A DNA stretch of 64,000 nt, from NCBI RefSeq assembly GCF_030997045.1, contig NZ_CP116899.1, positions 3,744,001-3,808,000 on the forward strand, given 5' to 3'. This DNA is from Microbulbifer sp. TB1203. Its GTDB lineage: Bacteria > Pseudomonadota > Gammaproteobacteria > Pseudomonadales > Cellvibrionaceae. Below the pieces are notes generated by a model. That model was not told the DNA's origin, did not search any database, and worked only from the letters and a program-made list of their open reading frames with translations. The position numbers were made by a program, and so were the translations under genes. Below are positions 24,698 to 32,688 of this stretch, piece after piece; within the stretch, counting starts at the first letter, position 1; each line of letters opens with the position of its first letter.

Positions 24698-26188
24698 ATG
24701 AAAACCAAACTGCTTCTTCCCTTCCTTCTGTTCCTGATTCCAGCCTTGTCCCTGGGTCAGGGCTTCGACGAAAACTACGAAGTCCGTAAAGGCGATTTCA
24801 ACGGCGACGGCCTCACCGATCTCTATGTCCGCCAGAAACCACAGGTAGTGATATTGCATGGAGATATCGCCACGCCAATTGTGTTGCCAGCACCAGTGGA
24901 AGAATTTGTGTTGCGACAAAAGTCCGGTGGTGAATTCACACTGGTTACAGGATTATCGTCTTCCCAAAAGTCACAAGCGCAGAAATGGCCCCTTGCGGAT
25001 ATTGAAATCAAAGCAGGGGATTTCAATATAGATGGGATAGTTGACATCTTCCTAAAAGGAGTTACTAGCAGCATACCTGGTGCACTTGATCAGTTTGTGT
25101 TTGCTTCTGGCGAAGTAGGGACTGCCCCGAGTGCTATTACAGCTGTAGATTCTCAATTTAGACAATTTTTTAAGGAAGTAAATGGGTGGAAATTAGATCC
25201 TGACTATTTTGAAAAAACTGCAATAGAAAACGACTGGTATAGTTACAAGGGAAAGGAAGCTACTGGTTGGTGGTATATTGGGTATATTAACGTTTATTAC
25301 GCATATGCTAATGGAGAGAAGAAATATCTGGATGAAAATGACGATCCAGAAGATATAAATAATAAACCCGCATATTGCAAAGACTTTCCATCGCTCTGCC
25401 GTTTTAATATGACTTATGGCTTTTGGCAGGTGTATGGAACCTATATTGAAGACATTGAGGTCGTATTTGATTATACGAATTTCCATCAGGACGCTCTAGC
25501 GTTAACAGATGCTATTGAAAATAGCTCTGACAGCAACTCTACGCTAATAGACCCATCTTCAACTTCTGGGAAAACTATTGAGGAAATTCTAGAGAGAATA
25601 CTTGGGACTCTTATTCATAAGGAAGGTGTTACCGCAGTCGTACTTGAATCTACGGGAACAGCCGAAGGGCCTTGGATTTGGGAATCCGACGATGAGACGG
25701 TGACTAGGCTTCCGCTCGGATGGATCAATCTCATTCTGACTACAATATCAGTATCTGGAAGTTCCAAACTCCCAGAATGCGAAATATTTTACAGAGGGGA
25801 TATTAGCGGAAAGAAAGAATTCTGGGCTTCTATTATTGAAGAAAGTATTCGTGCGGGAGAGTCATTATTGAGTGCAAAAAACATTGCTTATGATTTGCTG
25901 AAAGATTTTTCGTTTGAAGAGTTAGCTACAGACCATGCGCAGACAAGCATTGGGTCACCATATATAAGCGTAACAACCAATAGAGCTACAGCTGGTGCAT
26001 ATGCGGAGCTATCAGATGGAGAGGTCTATGAAATTGTTCTTCCTGAAGGAATGGCTAAGAAGAATATATATAACCATAATAGCCCTAATAATCACCCCGA
26101 GCTGCCCGATGACGAGTGGTTGGTTTTGATACACATACCATCGTGGATGGTAAATAATCCTTATCCTGGGCATTGCGTTAGGCAATAA
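24698..26188 (+). CDS. Secreted FG-GAP-like protein with candidate ADP-ribosyltransferase toxin C-terminus
   Basis: The 496-residue protein has a signal peptide (1-20) and two calcium-loop FG-GAP/VCBS-type motifs (DFNGDGLTD at 33-41, DFNIDGIVD at 108-116). A middle region of unknown type carries two Cys (227, 234). The C-terminal ~140 residues fit the R-S-E class of ADP-ribosyltransferases: Arg366 in FYRGD, Ser424 in SPYISVTTN, and Glu473 in PDDEWLVLIHIP behind the strand VYEIVLPEG. Such domains modify host or rival proteins with NAD+. DNA composition changes from host-like to AT-rich at roughly 24840-24960, as if a new toxin end had been joined to a resident N-terminus. The next gene starts immediately and may be the immunity gene. 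Catalysis is inferred. Confidence 0.65.
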   Translation: MKTKLLLPFLLFLIPALSLGQGFDENYEVRKGDFNGDGLTDLYVRQKPQVVILHGDIATPIVLPAPVEEFVLRQKSGGEFTLVTGLSSSQKSQAQKWPLADIEIKAGDFNIDGIVDIFLKGVTSSIPGALDQFVFASGEVGTAPSAITAVDSQFRQFFKEVNGWKLDPDYFEKTAIENDWYSYKGKEATGWWYIGYINVYYAYANGEKKYLDENDDPEDINNKPAYCKDFPSLCRFNMTYGFWQVYGTYIEDIEVVFDYTNFHQDALALTDAIENSSDSNSTLIDPSSTSGKTIEEILERILGTLIHKEGVTAVVLESTGTAEGPWIWESDDETVTRLPLGWINLILTTISVSGSSKLPECEIFYRGDISGKKEFWASIIEESIRAGESLLSAKNIAYDLLKDFSFEELATDHAQTSIGSPYISVTTNRATAGAYAELSDGEVYEIVLPEGMAKKNIYNHNSPNNHPELPDDEWLVLIHIPSWMVNNPYPGHCVRQ

Positions 26189-26749
26189 ATGCAACCGTTA
26201 GATTATTTTTTGTGCTCGCATTTGAATAAGATTGAAGAATTGCGAGCACAATTAGAAAAATTTAAACAAACTTCTGGACCTGATATTCTTTTAGATATTA
26301 TACCTTTGTTAAAGAGCAACAATTGGAGAGATCAAATAGTAGGTGGAATACTTGCGTATTATTTTAACGCGACAAAAGTGGTTGATTTATTATGGGATTT
26401 GATTGATGGGAAATCTAATGTATCATGGAAGATCGCAATAATTGCTCATGAAATTGATAGTAATTTCACTGATAAAGTTAAAGTTCGGGTTCACAAGATT
26501 ATAAGTGAATATAAGTCTAAAGACAGGCACAAGTTTCTTAAAAATAAACTAAATGAAATGACATGGCTAAATACAACGCAAATAACACTTATATTTCTTT
26601 CGCTATTGGACAATTGTATAGCCTATAATAATTTAAATTTAGATCTCGGTTTAGATGAAGAACCTGAACAGAGAGTTTTAAAAATGACAGAGGTGTGGAG
26701 AAATAAGTTGTTAACGCTCGGGGGGGAGGAGCATTTAGGGAAAGGGTGA
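26189..26749 (+). CDS. Unknown cytoplasmic helical protein, probable immunity protein for the upstream toxin
   Basis: I do not recognise a family. The 186-residue protein lacks a signal peptide and is strongly AT-rich in codon use (many AAT, ATA, TTA). It is predicted helical, with Leu/Ile-rich segments (ILLDIIPLLKSNNWRDQIVGGILAYYF) of the kind seen in HEAT-like immunity proteins. Its ATG directly follows the toxin stop (TAAATG), so the two are translated together. The arrangement of a secreted toxin followed at once by a small unrelated cytoplasmic gene is the usual toxin/immunity layout. An alternative is a stray hypothetical gene. Confidence 0.6.
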   Translation: MQPLDYFLCSHLNKIEELRAQLEKFKQTSGPDILLDIIPLLKSNNWRDQIVGGILAYYFNATKVVDLLWDLIDGKSNVSWKIAIIAHEIDSNFTDKVKVRVHKIISEYKSKDRHKFLKNKLNEMTWLNTTQITLIFLSLLDNCIAYNNLNLDLGLDEEPEQRVLKMTEVWRNKLLTLGGEEHLGKG

Positions 26750-26802
26750 AGTTAGGTCTTTGAATTTTGATGGCCACAAATACCGGCTACCCCGAACGGC
26801 CG

Positions 26803-27204
26803 TTATTTGAGCCAATTGGCAGTCCTGACCCCATCGAACCGCTTAAAGTCCTTCACATTATTTGTCATCACGACAAGCCCTCTGGAGCGGGCGTGCCCCG
26901 CGATCATGCTGTCGTACGAGGCGTCCTTTCTGCCGCTTCTCTTGAGGTCGGCTCGAATCTCACCGGTATGGACGGCTGCCGCTTCGTTATAGGGCAGCAC
27001 ATCCAGCCGTGCAGTGAAGCTCTCGACCTCTCTTGTGTTGCGGTCCGGATCACTGGAAACCGAGGCGCCGTACATAAGTTCCATCAGAGTCACGGTGGAT
27101 ATGCACATCTGCCCGTGGTGCGCGTTGAAGGCCCGGCGGGCCTTTTCGGGCCGGTTCTTCAGCACATAGATTACCGTGTTGGTATCCAGCATGTATCTCA
27201 GCAT
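26803..27204 (-). CDS. vapC: VapC-type PIN-domain toxin ribonuclease
   Basis: PIN-domain RNase of a type II toxin-antitoxin pair, usually cutting tRNA. The 133-residue protein has the acidic Mg-site residues Asp7 (MLDTNTVIY), Glu42 (LMELMYG), Asp98 (SYDSMIAGHAR) and Asp119 in the TNN..DF motif. The start ATG overlaps the vapB stop (TGATG). It faces the AT-rich island end to end, and its GC returns to the host level. Confidence 0.93.
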   Translation of the reverse strand: MLRYMLDTNTVIYVLKNRPEKARRAFNAHHGQMCISTVTLMELMYGASVSSDPDRNTREVESFTARLDVLPYNEAAAVHTGEIRADLKRSGRKDASYDSMIAGHARSRGLVVMTNNVKDFKRFDGVRTANWLK

Positions 27205-27437
27205 CAGAGGTCTTCCCTTTCCTGTGCGTCTGGTTGGTCACGGCTGTCCATAAAATCGTCGGTGACGCCCTCGCCGGCAAACCAGGAGTCCCAGCTGTCG
27301 TCAACCGGTACTATCAGGCGGGCCCGCCCCATGCGGACAATCTCTACCTGCTTGACGTTGTCGGGCAGCGCCACATCCTTGGGCAGCCGCACGGCTTGCG
27401 TTTTGTTCGACATGAAAACGCCGGCTTTGGTGGTCAC
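27204..27437 (-). CDS. vapB: VapB-type antitoxin (SpoVT/AbrB-like DNA binding)
   Basis: Antitoxin and autorepressor for the VapC at 26803. The N-terminal swapped-hairpin DNA-binding domain reads TTKAGVFMSNKTQAVRLPKD, and the acidic C-terminus (DDSWDSWF) is the toxin-neutralising region. I chose GTG 27437 because GGAGG stands 8 bases upstream and the product then begins like other VapB proteins. The ATG at 27452 would lie at the edge of the operator and add five unlikely residues. 77 residues. Confidence 0.9.
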   Translation of the reverse strand: MTTKAGVFMSNKTQAVRLPKDVALPDNVKQVEIVRMGRARLIVPVDDSWDSWFAGEGVTDDFMDSRDQPDAQEREDL

Positions 27438-27457
27438 AGGCCATTCCTCCAATATGG

Positions 27458-27476
27458 TATATCCCTATTGGATATA
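27458..27476. promoter_or_regulatory. Candidate VapB operator
   Basis: TATATCC, five bases, GGATATA form a perfect palindrome 21 bases before the vapB start. AT-rich dyads in this place are the normal autoregulatory site of vapBC operons. Confidence 0.6.
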
Positions 27477-27586
27477 TTAGAGTTGGTGGTCGTAGCCGTC
27501 AAATAGTCAGCTTGCCTGTCTGCTGCTGAAAAGTCGTGCTATAACGGCTCCCCAGCGGTACCCAAACTCAACGAAAGGGCCGGCTT

Positions 27587-28402
27587 ATGACCACTGTGGA
27601 AAAAAATAAGGACACGGAAGATTCCAACCCCATCCTGATGAACGGCAATATGAACATGCTGCTGGGGGAGACGACCCAGCCGCCGGAGCAGGTGCGCGAG
27701 GAGCGCAAACGAAAACTCACCGCCGCCTTTCGCCTGTTCGGCAAATTCGGTTTCGACGAGGGGGTGGCCGGGCATATCACCGTGCGCGATCCGGAACACG
27801 AGGATCACTTCTGGGTTAATCCCATGGGAGTTTCCTTCAAACTGTTGAAACTGTCGGATCTGCTGTTGGTGAATCACAAGGGCGAGGTGGTGGAGGGGGA
27901 CGGCTACCTGAACGGCGCGGCTTTCACCATCCACTCCCATATCCACAAGATGCGCCCGGACGTGGTGGCCGCGGCCCACGCCCATTCCCTGTACGGCAAG
28001 GCCTGGTCCACCCTGGGCCGATTGCTGGACCCTATCACCCAGGATGCCTGTGCCTTCTACGGCGACCACGGCCTGCTCGACACCTTCTCCGGCGTGGTGT
28101 TGGAGATGGGCGAAGGCGAGGCGCTGGCGAAGGCGCTGGGCAACAGGAAGGCGCTGATCCTGCAGAACCACGGCCTGCTCACAGTGGGCAAATCGGTGGA
28201 CGAGGCTGCCTGGTGGTATATCACCATGGAACGCAGCTGCCAGGCGCAACTGCTCGCCGAGGCCGCCGGCAGGCCGAAATTGATCGATTCGGAGGTGGCG
28301 ATCCGCACACGGGCGGTAGTGGGGACCGAACTGGCGGGGCTTTTCAGCTTCCAGCCGCTATACGACGTGATCTGCGCCGAACAGCCGGAAATGTTTGAAT
28401 AA
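27587..28402 (+). CDS. Class II aldolase/adducin family protein
   Basis: The 271-residue protein has the zinc-aldolase/adducin fold: GFDEGVAGHITVRDPEHEDHFWVNP near the N-terminus, then His pairs IHSHIHKMRPDVVAAAHAHS, and ILQNHGLLTVG, the third metal-ligand region. Bacterial relatives include epimerases, aldolases and decarboxylases, so the reaction is not assignable. It has a charged N-terminal extension of about 30 residues. AAAGGG precedes the ATG. Transcribed alone; the antiporter gene ends two bases after it on the other strand. Confidence 0.8.
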   Translation: MTTVEKNKDTEDSNPILMNGNMNMLLGETTQPPEQVREERKRKLTAAFRLFGKFGFDEGVAGHITVRDPEHEDHFWVNPMGVSFKLLKLSDLLLVNHKGEVVEGDGYLNGAAFTIHSHIHKMRPDVVAAAHAHSLYGKAWSTLGRLLDPITQDACAFYGDHGLLDTFSGVVLEMGEGEALAKALGNRKALILQNHGLLTVGKSVDEAAWWYITMERSCQAQLLAEAAGRPKLIDSEVAIRTRAVVGTELAGLFSFQPLYDVICAEQPEMFE

Positions 28403-28403
28403 T

Positions 28404-30245
28404 CTAGAGCCCGGGCCTGGACTCCTCCCAGTAATGATCCAGGTGCAAATCCTTGTCCCGCCGGTCCTCGCGCAGCGCCTGCAGCAGTTGTTCGCGGTAG
28501 ATCCGCGTCTCGGCGATATGCCGGGATTCGTCCCGCCAGTAGGGGAACAGGGATTCCAGCATGCGCTGGTCGTGCTGCTTGAACTTGCGAGCCACGCGCC
28601 GGGCCTGCAGCGGGCTCAGGCCCAACAACTCCAGCGCCTTCTCGCCGATGCTCAGGGCCGAGTCCACCGTCTCGCGGAAGATATAGGGCACGCCCGCCTC
28701 CATCAGCGCATAGTGGTGCATGCGGTTGCGGGCCCGGGCGAGGATGGCCAAGTGGGGAAAGTGTTTCTGCAACTGGGCGACGATTTCCAGGGAAGCCGCC
28801 TGGTCGCTCAGGGTGAGGATCACCAGCCTGGCGTTGCGGGCGCCGGCGGCGCGCAGCAGGTCCTCCCGCGAGGCGTCGCCGTAGTAGGCCTGGATACCGT
28901 AGCGGCGCACCATGTCCAGCTGTTCCGCGTTGCGTTCCAGCAGGGTGGTGTCGAAGCCGCAGGCGTTGAGCAGGCGCCCGGCAATCTGCCCGAAGCGGCC
29001 GTAGCCGACGATGATCACCGGCGAGCCGGAATCCACCGGCGGTTCCTCGTCCTCCCGTTCTCTCTCGCCGCCGCGCAGGTAGCGGGGCTGGATAAAGCGC
29101 TCGTAGACCAGCAGCAGCACCGGCGTAAGCACCATGGACAGGGCGATCAGTGCCACCAACAGGTTGCCGGTAGTGCCGTCCAGCACCCGCTGCCCGGCGG
29201 CGAAGGACACCAGCACGAACCCGAACTCCCCCGCCTGCGCCAGGGACAGCGCAAACAGCCAGTCCTCGCCGCGGGACATTCCCGCCACGCGCGCCAACGC
29301 AAACAGCACCGCACACTTCACCACTACCAGCAGCAGCGCCAGGCCCGGCAACAGCAGCGGGTACTCCATCACCAAGTGGAGATTCAGGTTGGCGCCGACG
29401 GCGAGGAAGAAAAGCCCCAGCAGCAATCCCTTGAACGGCTGGATATCCGCTTCCAGCTCGTGGCGGAACTCGCTCTCCGCCAGGATCACTCCGGCGAGGA
29501 AAGTACCCAGGGCCGGGGACAACCCCAGCCACAGCATGACCGCCGCCGATGCCACCACGATCAATAGCGCGCTGGCGGTAAACATCTCGCGCAGTTCGCT
29601 GCCCGCCACCAGGCGCAGCAAAGGCCCCAGCAAGTATCGGCCGGCCAGGGCGAAAGCGGCGATTGTGCCGATTACCGCCAGGGCGTAGCGCCAGCCGTCG
29701 AGTCCTCCGGCCTCTGCCTCCGGTGCGGTTCCCGCCAGCAGTGGCAGCAGCGCCAGTATCGGGATGACGGCGATATCCTGTAACAGCAGCACCGCGAAGG
29801 CGCTGCGACCACCCTGGGTCTTGAGCAGTTTTTTCTCGCTCAGGGATTGCAGCACGATGGCGGTGGAAGACAGCGCCAGGATCAGGCCGATGGCCACGGC
29901 GGTGCGCCAGTCCTGCGCAAACAGCAGCAGCAACAGTGCGGCCACCGCGGCGGCGGTAAGCAGTACCTGCGCGCCGCCCATGCCGAGGATGGCGCCGCGC
30001 AACTGCCACAGCTTGCGCGGCTGCAATTCCAGGCCGATCAGGAACAGCATCAGCGCCACGCCGAATTCGGCCACGTGCATCTCCTCGCTGGCGTCCCCCA
30101 CCAGCCCCAGCGCGTAGGGGCCGATCAGCACACCGGCGAGCAGGTAGCCAAGCACCGAGCCCAGGCCCAGGCGTTTGGACAGGGGGACGGCGACCACCGC
30201 GGCGGCCAGGTAAATTGCTGCCTGCAGCAGGAAACTGTTTTCCAT
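28404..30245 (-). CDS. KefB/KefC-type potassium/proton antiporter (CPA2) with RCK domain
   Basis: The 613-residue inner-membrane protein exports K+ in exchange for protons, acidifying the cytoplasm during electrophile stress in characterised relatives. Residues 1 to about 370 form the Na+/H+-exchanger-type bundle (LGYLLAGVLIGPYALGL, FLIGLELQP, LLLQDIAVIPILALLP). About 405-520 is a TrkA-N/RCK Rossmann domain (VIIVGYGRFGQIAGRLL, GDASREDLLRAAG). No KefF/KefG-like quinone reductase is adjacent. It lies 18 bases behind another antiporter gene in one operon. Confidence 0.92.
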   Translation of the reverse strand: MENSFLLQAAIYLAAAVVAVPLSKRLGLGSVLGYLLAGVLIGPYALGLVGDASEEMHVAEFGVALMLFLIGLELQPRKLWQLRGAILGMGGAQVLLTAAAVAALLLLLFAQDWRTAVAIGLILALSSTAIVLQSLSEKKLLKTQGGRSAFAVLLLQDIAVIPILALLPLLAGTAPEAEAGGLDGWRYALAVIGTIAAFALAGRYLLGPLLRLVAGSELREMFTASALLIVVASAAVMLWLGLSPALGTFLAGVILAESEFRHELEADIQPFKGLLLGLFFLAVGANLNLHLVMEYPLLLPGLALLLVVVKCAVLFALARVAGMSRGEDWLFALSLAQAGEFGFVLVSFAAGQRVLDGTTGNLLVALIALSMVLTPVLLLVYERFIQPRYLRGGEREREDEEPPVDSGSPVIIVGYGRFGQIAGRLLNACGFDTTLLERNAEQLDMVRRYGIQAYYGDASREDLLRAAGARNARLVILTLSDQAASLEIVAQLQKHFPHLAILARARNRMHHYALMEAGVPYIFRETVDSALSIGEKALELLGLSPLQARRVARKFKQHDQRMLESLFPYWRDESRHIAETRIYREQLLQALREDRRDKDLHLDHYWEESRPGL

Positions 30246-30263
30246 AGAGATTGTTGTTGTGTG

Positions 30264-31556
30264 TTATTCGGAAGTGGCGGCGGCCCGCTCCGGCTCGGCG
30301 ATGTTGCGGCTGCGCCGGATCAGCGGCGCTATGGTGGAGCCCTGCACTACGATGGAGAAGAGTACCACGCCGTAGGTCATCACTACCCACAGGTGGCGCA
30401 AGTCCTGGTCCTGGATGGTGATATGGCCGGCGGGAATGGACATCGCCAAGGCCAGCGCCAGGCCGCCGCGCAGGCCGCCCCAGATCAGGATGCGCTCGCT
30501 GTAGGGATGGTACCGGCGGTGCATCTTCAGCAGGGTGAAGGGTACGGTCACCGCCAGGGTGCGCGCCAGCAGCACTATGACGATGGCGGCGGCGATCAGC
30601 AGGTAGTCGAAGGCGCGCAGGTCGATGGTGATCAGGAACAGCCCCACCAGCAGGAACAGCAGGCCGTTCATAAAGTCCTCGGTGGTGCTCCAGAAGTTGT
30701 CCAGCTCGTGCTGGCTCACCCGGGAAAACCCCTGCTCGCGGGTGAAGTTGCCTATGATGATGCCGCTCACCACCATCGCCAGGGCGCCGGACACGCCGAG
30801 AACGTTGGACAGGGAAAAGCCCGCGGTAGGGATGACCAGGGTCAGCAGCAATTCCAGGCTGTGGTCGTCGGTGGAACAGATCAGCCAGTGGAACAGACCG
30901 CCGATGGCCAGTCCCAGCGCCACCCCGCCGAGCGCTTCCACCGCGAACAGCTCCGCCACTGCCGGCAACGTCGGCTGGCCGCCCTGGAACGCCACCGCGA
31001 AGATCACCGTGAAAACCACCAGTCCGAAGCCGTCGTTGAACAGAGACTCCCCCTCCACCTGGATGGCGATCTGCTCCGGGGCCTTGAGGCTCTTGATAAT
31101 CGCCAGCACGGCGATGGGGTCGGTGGGGGAGATGAGCGCGCCGAACAGCAGGCAGTAGACGAAGGCCACTGGCATGCCTACAAACTGCAGGAACCAGTAG
31201 AGCAGCACGCCCACCGCGAAGGTGGAGATCAGCGTGCCCACTATCGCCAGCAGAGTGATTTCCAGTTTCTGGTTGCGCAGTTCCAGCAGGTCGATATGCA
31301 GGCTGCCGGCGAACAGCAGGAAGCCGAGCATGCCCTTGAGCAACAGGTCCTGCAGGTTCAGCAGCGGCAGCAACTGATCGGCCCAGTCGCGCAGCTCCAC
31401 CAGGTCCAGCTTGCCGAGCAGGATTACCACCAGCGACAGGCCCAGGGCCCCCGCGGTGATGGCGATGGTGGTTTGAGCGCGCAGCACATACTGGTTGAGG
31501 AAGCCCAGGAACACCGAGATGGCCGCCAGGAAACAAAAGGTGTAATAGACTTCCAT
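30264..31556 (-). CDS. CPA1-family sodium/proton antiporter (NhaP-like)
   Basis: The 430-residue membrane protein has about 12 hydrophobic helices. Conserved CPA1 segments are FAGSLHIDLLELR, LISPTDPIAVLAIIK and EGESLFNDGFGLVVF, the last carrying the Asn-Asp ion-binding pair of electroneutral NhaP exchangers. No long C-terminal cytoplasmic domain is present, so it is shorter than NhaP1 of Vibrio. First gene of a two-gene antiporter operon; a REP-like palindrome lies just upstream. Confidence 0.9.
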   Translation of the reverse strand: MEVYYTFCFLAAISVFLGFLNQYVLRAQTTIAITAGALGLSLVVILLGKLDLVELRDWADQLLPLLNLQDLLLKGMLGFLLFAGSLHIDLLELRNQKLEITLLAIVGTLISTFAVGVLLYWFLQFVGMPVAFVYCLLFGALISPTDPIAVLAIIKSLKAPEQIAIQVEGESLFNDGFGLVVFTVIFAVAFQGGQPTLPAVAELFAVEALGGVALGLAIGGLFHWLICSTDDHSLELLLTLVIPTAGFSLSNVLGVSGALAMVVSGIIIGNFTREQGFSRVSQHELDNFWSTTEDFMNGLLFLLVGLFLITIDLRAFDYLLIAAAIVIVLLARTLAVTVPFTLLKMHRRYHPYSERILIWGGLRGGLALALAMSIPAGHITIQDQDLRHLWVVMTYGVVLFSIVVQGSTIAPLIRRSRNIAEPERAAATSE

Positions 31557-31607
31557 ATCGCGCGTACGGGCTCACTTCTCGGGGTTGCTGGGAATGCCGG
31601 ACTATCT

Positions 31608-31684
31608 CTGTAGGAGCGGGCCATGCCCGCGATCGGCGGGGGTTTTAACAAAAAACCGATCGCGGGCATGGCCCGCTCCTACAG
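31608..31684. repeat. REP-like element with perfect 29-bp arms
   Basis: Arms 31608-31636 (beginning CTGTAGGAGCGGGCC) and 31656-31684 are exact complements around a 19-base loop. It uses the variant GGGCCATGCCCGCGATCGG instead of GGCCCATGGCC. It occupies almost the whole gap between the pirin gene and the antiporter operon, both read leftward, and may end the pirin transcript. Confidence 0.9.
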
Positions 31685-31694
31685 GGGAAGGCGG

Positions 31695-32576
31695 TCAGTC
31701 GGTGAGTGTGCCGTTATTGTAGTCGCGCAGCGCCTGGTCGATTTCCTCGCGGCTGTTCATCACGAAGGGACCGTAATGGGCGATGGGTTCGCGCAGGGGC
31801 AGGCCGTGCAGGCACAGCAGGCCGGCTCCCTCGCCATTTTCCTGGTCTTGGGCGCGCAATTGTAATGATTCGCCGGCACCGTACAACAACATATTGCCCC
31901 GCGGAATGCCGCCGCGCTCGGTGACAAGCGCACCGCTGTACACGAATACCAGCACGCTGTGCTCTGCCGGGAGCGGTAGCTGTACCTCGGCGTCCTCCGC
32001 CAGACGGATATCCGCCACTGCCGCCTCGGCCGCCGCGTCCGTCAGCGGCGCAGATTTATCCTCGCCATCGATCGTCCACCGGCCGGCGATCAGGCGAATC
32101 TGTGAACCCTGCCCGTCCAGCGGCAGCTCCGGAATTTCCGCCGCCTGGATATCCCGCCAAGTGGGTTTATTCATTTTGTCCGCCGCGGCCATGTTGATCC
32201 ACAGCTGGAACCCGTGCATGCCGCCCTCTCCCGCCGCCGGCATCTCCGAGTGCACAATGCCGCGCCCGGCGCGCATCCACTGGGCGCCGCCGGTGGATAC
32301 GGCGCCGCGGTTACCCAGGTGGTCGCGGTGCTCGAACTCCCCATTCAGCATATAGGTGAGGGTCTCGATACCCCGGTGCGGGTGCGGGGGGAAGCCGGCG
32401 ATATAGTCGTCGGCGTTGTCCGAACGGATCTCGTCCAGCATCAGGAAGGGGCTGAAGTCCGGGCTCTGGAAGCCGGCCACGCGCTGGATTTTCACCCCCG
32501 CGCCGTCGGCGGAAGCCTGGCTGGCGACGCCCCGCAGCAGCGGGCGGGCGCCGGGTCTGAGCGTAAAGTCTTGCAT
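31695..32576 (-). CDS. Pirin family (bicupin) protein
   Basis: The 293-residue protein has the pirin N-terminal cupin with the metal-site region AGFPPHPHRGIETLTYMLNGEFEHRD, in which the His residues and Glu bind iron. The MRAGRGIVHSEMP and GMHGFQLWINM segments follow, and a C-terminal cupin domain completes it. Some bacterial pirins have quercetin dioxygenase activity or act as redox-sensitive regulators. GGAGG stands 8 bases before the ATG. It is divergent from a LysR gene that may control it. Confidence 0.93.
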   Translation of the reverse strand: MQDFTLRPGARPLLRGVASQASADGAGVKIQRVAGFQSPDFSPFLMLDEIRSDNADDYIAGFPPHPHRGIETLTYMLNGEFEHRDHLGNRGAVSTGGAQWMRAGRGIVHSEMPAAGEGGMHGFQLWINMAAADKMNKPTWRDIQAAEIPELPLDGQGSQIRLIAGRWTIDGEDKSAPLTDAAAEAAVADIRLAEDAEVQLPLPAEHSVLVFVYSGALVTERGGIPRGNMLLYGAGESLQLRAQDQENGEGAGLLCLHGLPLREPIAHYGPFVMNSREEIDQALRDYNNGTLTD

Positions 32577-32610
32577 AAATACCTCCGGTTTGATGCCAGT
32601 ATATGCCGCC

Positions 32611-32656
32611 TTATTCGATAAAAAATGGCAAATACTCGCATCTTATGTTCGAATAA
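32611..32656. promoter_or_regulatory. Inverted repeat between pirin and LysR genes
   Basis: TTATTCGA at 32611 and TCGAATAA at 32649 are perfect 8-bp complements about 30 bases apart in the 112-base divergent promoter region. Spaced dyads of this kind are typical places for LysR-type activator binding. Confidence 0.45.
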
Positions 32657-32688
32657 ATCGGTTAATAAAGCATGGAAAGAGAATTCCT

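Noticed and set aside
28057..31575. A 1172-codon open frame on the minus strand spanning the two antiporter genes
   Set aside because: It is another frame on the same strand as two genes with strong CPA2 and CPA1 homology. Its product is Pro/Arg/Gly-rich, as GC-rich shadow frames are.
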